Assembly (NCBI GenBank): GCA_029298735.1
Contig: JANSLP010000264.1
Location: forward strand, 1 to 45,975
Direction of reading: 5' to 3'
DNA: 45,975 bases
Source: Ophiostoma sp. CBS 140.51
Taxonomy: Eukaryota; Ascomycota; Sordariomycetes; Ophiostomatales; Ophiostomataceae
Shown here: positions 44,530 to 45,975 of the stretch, in pieces
How the letters are laid out: every line of letters starts with the position of its first letter
Numbering within the stretch: the stretch's first letter is position 1
Translations under genes and position numbers: made by a program
The notes under the pieces: generated by a model
What the model saw: only the letters and a program-made list of their open reading frames with translations
Told to the model about the DNA's origin: nothing
Database searches by the model: none

Positions 44530-45885
44530 CGCTAATCCCTTTTTCGTCTTGGGAGTCTTCCTTTTCCCTCACTTTCATCCTTCGTCGAGACTTGTTTAGT
44601 CTCTTCCCCGCGATTTCCGGGGACATCCCCCAGACCAAGACCAACAAGATGCGCCATGCTCTACGATGGAGATGAAAGAATAGTGAAAAACCAGAAGCGA
44701 AAATAAATGGCAAGGAAAGGCCGGCCGAGAAAGATGGCGAATTCAGGAACGAGTCCAGGAACCGAACGCGCTGTTCAACGTATCGTCCGTCCGCAGACCA
44801 GACTGCTCGCACGATATTACTCTACCTAGTCTGACAGTGGTTCTCCATTTTCTGAGGCGGTCGTCCCCAGTCTCCATATGCAGAGTTCCCCATAGTTTCC
44901 CCAGTTTTTGACTGGATTTTTCACATTTTCCCAGCGTCCCCTCTCACACTCGCTGCATTCTGTCGCTGTTGACGGAGAACACGGCGCCTCTCCCGGTGTA
45001 TTTTGTGCGGAGCGTTGCAGTGAAGTTGTGTTTGGTGTGTTTTTTCTCACACTCTTCTCTCGCCTTCTCTCGCCATCTCGGCCTAATTCGGGACTATTTC
45101 CCCAGCTTTTCTTGCGTATCCTCCACCTGCGTCCACCAGTCTCCTCACCTTTCTGCGCCTCCTCTCTCTCTCTCTCGTGCAGGATCACAAGCAAATGGCC
45201 ACAACGGGCACGACGAGCACAAAGAGCACTAACAAAACAAGAAGAAGGATTCCCCTCCGTCGAAAATCACAATTTTCCGGGGTAGCGTCTTTTTTCGGGG
45301 GTCGTCCTTTTGAAAATATTTTCACTCTCTCTTTGACCTCCTCCTTCACCTCCTCTTTCTTCACCAGTTCTTCTGGTCGTTCTCCTCTTTGCGGGGCGGC
45401 GCGGAATGCTGCCCGTCAAGACTATGGTTCTCGCGAGAAAGAGGGCGAGCACAGATGGTGGACGGGGGTGGACAAAGATGGACGATAGCTCGTGGAAGTA
45501 CCCGTTTTGTAGACCGTAAACTGGAGAGGTTGACTGTCGAGCATACAACCCCAAAACACAAGGAAACCCGAGATGTGCACCGATACCACCCACCTTGGCG
45601 GACACGGCCCGGTGGAGGAGGTGGAGGGAATGGAGGGAGTGTGTGGACAGAGAGGGTAGGACAGAACAAAGAAGTGAAAAGACATCAAAGTACTTGCATG
45701 TGCTGTCGGTTTGTTGAAGAGTTTTTCCACTATGATGATACGCGAAGGTGTCTCCTCTTTTGGATGGCAAGATATCACAGAAATACTGCGCAGCTATTGA
45801 AGTCCTTTGCAATGCCGTCCTGCCGGGTGTGTGAAAAGACGACTTTGAAGAACATACACGATAGCATGTGGTGATTGTTCTTTTT

Positions 45886-45975
45886 TTGTCACTGTTGTTG
45901 ACCGCCCCTTTTGGCTCTTTTCTTCTTCCTTTTCTTCTTCTTCTTTGCTTGCATTTCTTTTCATCTGACTTTCCC
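45886..45975 (+). promoter_or_regulatory. CT-rich edge, probable leader of a gene outside the window
   Basis: The last 90 bases are dominated by C and T on the + strand, including repeated TTCTTC and CTTTT units, like the tract before the OYE gene. By analogy a + strand gene should start a short distance to the right. This is inferred from composition only. Confidence 0.35.

Larger units (their letters stand above)
37733..45975. other. 8.2-kb right arm without supportable genes
   Basis: No open frame has a domain and no frames splice into a recognisable protein. The first 100 bases hold the 3' flank of the esterase gene, AT-rich near 37820-37840. From 39200 to 39930 the + strand is purine-rich; from about 42600 on it is increasingly CT-rich, ending in a very CT-rich edge. 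Landmarks are the composite repeat at 38055-38105, the hairpin at 42081-42112, the decamer array at 44433-44529, a CT dinucleotide run near 45160-45177 and TAC-N3-GTA nonamers at 39326 and 40180. Confidence 0.5.

Noticed and set aside
44379..44535. Decamer array as a coding repeat (Val-Pro-Val-Cys-Ser-Cys-Leu-Phe-Leu-Ser on +, Gln-Glu-Gln-Thr-Gly-Thr-Asp-Arg-Asn-Arg on -).
   Set aside because: A 10-bp unit stays open in several frames at once simply because it lacks stops; the flanks have no coding features.

Overview
This window looks like nuclear DNA of a filamentous ascomycete (Pezizomycotina, most likely Sordariomycetes). The basis is a Zn2Cys6 regulator with a fungal middle-homology region, two protein families that I know only from filamentous ascomycetes, four short spliceosomal introns (54-76 bp; CTAAC or ACTAAC branch points are visible in three), CT-rich leaders and CACAATG-type start contexts. 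I cannot fix the genus; an Ophiostomatales-like fungus is only a guess. There are no bacterial operons, phage genes, insertion sequences or CRISPR arrays.

Layout, left to right: a fungal membrane protein of unknown function (+, 1576-2889) runs tail to tail, 23 bp apart, into a two-exon Zn2Cys6 transcription factor (-, 2913-5859). After a 6.3 kb gene-free stretch comes a BTB/POZ protein whose first exon is only 8 nt (-, 12196-13376). About 5 kb of CT-rich non-coding DNA then leads to a class III (YqjM-like) old yellow enzyme (+, 18715-20004, with a possible 47-residue N-terminal extension from 18574). Next are a two-exon pyroglutamyl-peptidase I (-, 20613-21569) and a conserved low-complexity fungal protein (-, 23041-24858). 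Another 5.2 kb gene-free stretch holds a perfect 59-bp tandem duplication. It is followed by a two-exon DUF202 membrane protein (-, 30075-31548).

From about 32.9 to 34.7 kb lies a small gene graveyard. A DUF3632-type gene is broken by four stops and a frameshift, and all four stops fit CpA-to-TpA change as made by repeat-induced point mutation (RIP). Two diverged copies of a short peptide-coding segment follow, and then a possible BTB scrap. A membrane-anchored type-B carboxylesterase (+, 35507-37732) is the last gene. The final 8.2 kb has no gene I can support, but carries minisatellites, a strong hairpin and a CT-rich right edge that looks like the leader of a + strand gene just outside.

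The eight intact genes do not form a pathway or cluster that I can recognise: each has its own promoter region, and redox, peptidase, esterase and regulatory functions are mixed. Coding sequence is only about 29% of the window, low for this group. I did not find a convincing new multi-gene system. The most interesting items are the RIP-like pseudogene, the duplicated peptide with mostly synonymous differences, the possible dual-start oxidoreductase, and the over-represented TAC-N3-GTA nonamers between genes.
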